DNA of 64,000 nt. Source: Shewanella decolorationis S12. GTDB taxonomy: Bacteria > Pseudomonadota > Gammaproteobacteria > Enterobacterales > Shewanellaceae. The number at the start of each line of letters is the position of its first letter. Positions within the stretch are counted from its first letter, which is position 1. The notes beneath the pieces were generated by a model. That model did not search any database. It was not told the DNA's origin and worked only from the letters and a program-made list of their open reading frames with translations. Positions 63,838-64,000 of this stretch are shown here, one piece after another. The stretch lies in NCBI RefSeq assembly GCF_000485795.1, contig NZ_AXZL01000076.1, positions 707,895 to 771,894 of the forward strand, written 5' to 3'. The position numbers were made by a program, and so were the translations under genes.

Positions 63838-64000
63838 TTACTTAAACACGCAGTGTTTGGCGTAATCGGCCGCTTCGTTAGCCGTCCAATCACCTTTAGG
63901 TTTTTCCTTCATTTGCTTACACCAAGCATCACTACCTACCTCTGGCGCACAGGCACTTAAGCCTGCGGTAAAGGCCAACACTAGGGCGATAGCGCCTAAT
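63838..64000 (-). CDS. DUF3012 lipoprotein, truncated by the window edge
   Basis: The visible 53 residues of the C-terminal part include a lipobox-like LSAC and the family pattern APEVGSDAWCKQMKEKPKGDWTANEAADYAKHCVF. It is a small outer-membrane or periplasmic lipoprotein of unknown function. The start lies outside the window, so length cannot be given. Three cysteines (one lipid-linked) are present. Confidence 0.75.
   Translation of the reverse strand, partial: LGAIALVLAFTAGLSACAPEVGSDAWCKQMKEKPKGDWTANEAADYAKHCVFK

Noticed and set aside
1..64000. tRNA, rRNA, CRISPR array, prophage or intact insertion sequence
   Set aside because: I looked for T-loop-like sequence, tandem repeats with spacers, transposase and integrase motifs and found none.

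Overview
The window is a 64 kb stretch of gammaproteobacterial chromosome, most likely Shewanella. This is inferred from rapA, rraB, plsC, cmoM and rimK proteins that resemble their enterobacterial counterparts, a TorF-type porin, a Tat-exported flavoprotein paired with a tetraheme c-type cytochrome, and many c-di-GMP genes. There is no rRNA, tRNA, CRISPR array, prophage or intact insertion sequence. Most of it looks like ordinary core genome; the more accessory stretches are the metal, arsenic and respiratory clusters.

Layout. 0-6 kb: phoH, rapA and a DUF3530 protein. 6-9.5 kb: a crotonase with a FadR-like box and a nearby 20-bp palindrome, then a CheC-type response regulator followed by a diguanylate cyclase. 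9.5-14.1 kb (minus strand): rraB, plsC, and a probable zinc-uptake cluster (small exported chaperone-like protein, His-rich outer-membrane protein, binding protein, permease) with no ATPase gene. 14-23 kb: small membrane proteins, an MscS channel, fhs, an aldo-keto reductase, a MaoC-type protein, a 264-bp MITE-like repeat, cmoM and a TraB/GumN protein. 23-29 kb: an EAL-CBS-GGDEF protein, small hypotheticals, a double-receiver protein and HU. 29-37 kb: a TorF porin, rimK, a histidine kinase / receiver / receiver-GGDEF-EAL operon and a PDC-like membrane protein. 37-41 kb: a DUF1704 putative metalloprotease and a beta-CASP nuclease.

40.4-45 kb: an arsenic operon (arsR, acr3, gapdh, arsJ). It matches the known system that turns arsenate into 1-arseno-3-phosphoglycerate and exports it, with an exported DUF2927 gene coupled 4 bp behind arsJ. 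45.3-50 kb: the most interesting module. It holds a tetraheme cytochrome, a Tat-exported fumarate-reductase-like flavoprotein lacking the usual fumarate-reductase Arg/His residues, an OprD-type porin and a divergent GntR regulator. An 18-bp motif is shared by the reductase and porin promoters, and a perfect CRP consensus lies in the reductase leader. This fits a periplasmic anaerobic-respiration system for an unidentified organic acceptor.

50-57 kb: a radical SAM protein, two ABM-type monooxygenases, an ElaA-type acetyltransferase, an EmrAB-type efflux pair with a divergent LysR regulator, and mscL. 57-64 kb: a CzcCBA-type heavy-metal RND operon led by a protein with two CxDCxC motifs, and a DUF3012 lipoprotein cut by the window edge.

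Starts were chosen by ribosome binding sites and homology. All functional calls come from reading the sequence and from memory of protein families; no database search was run.
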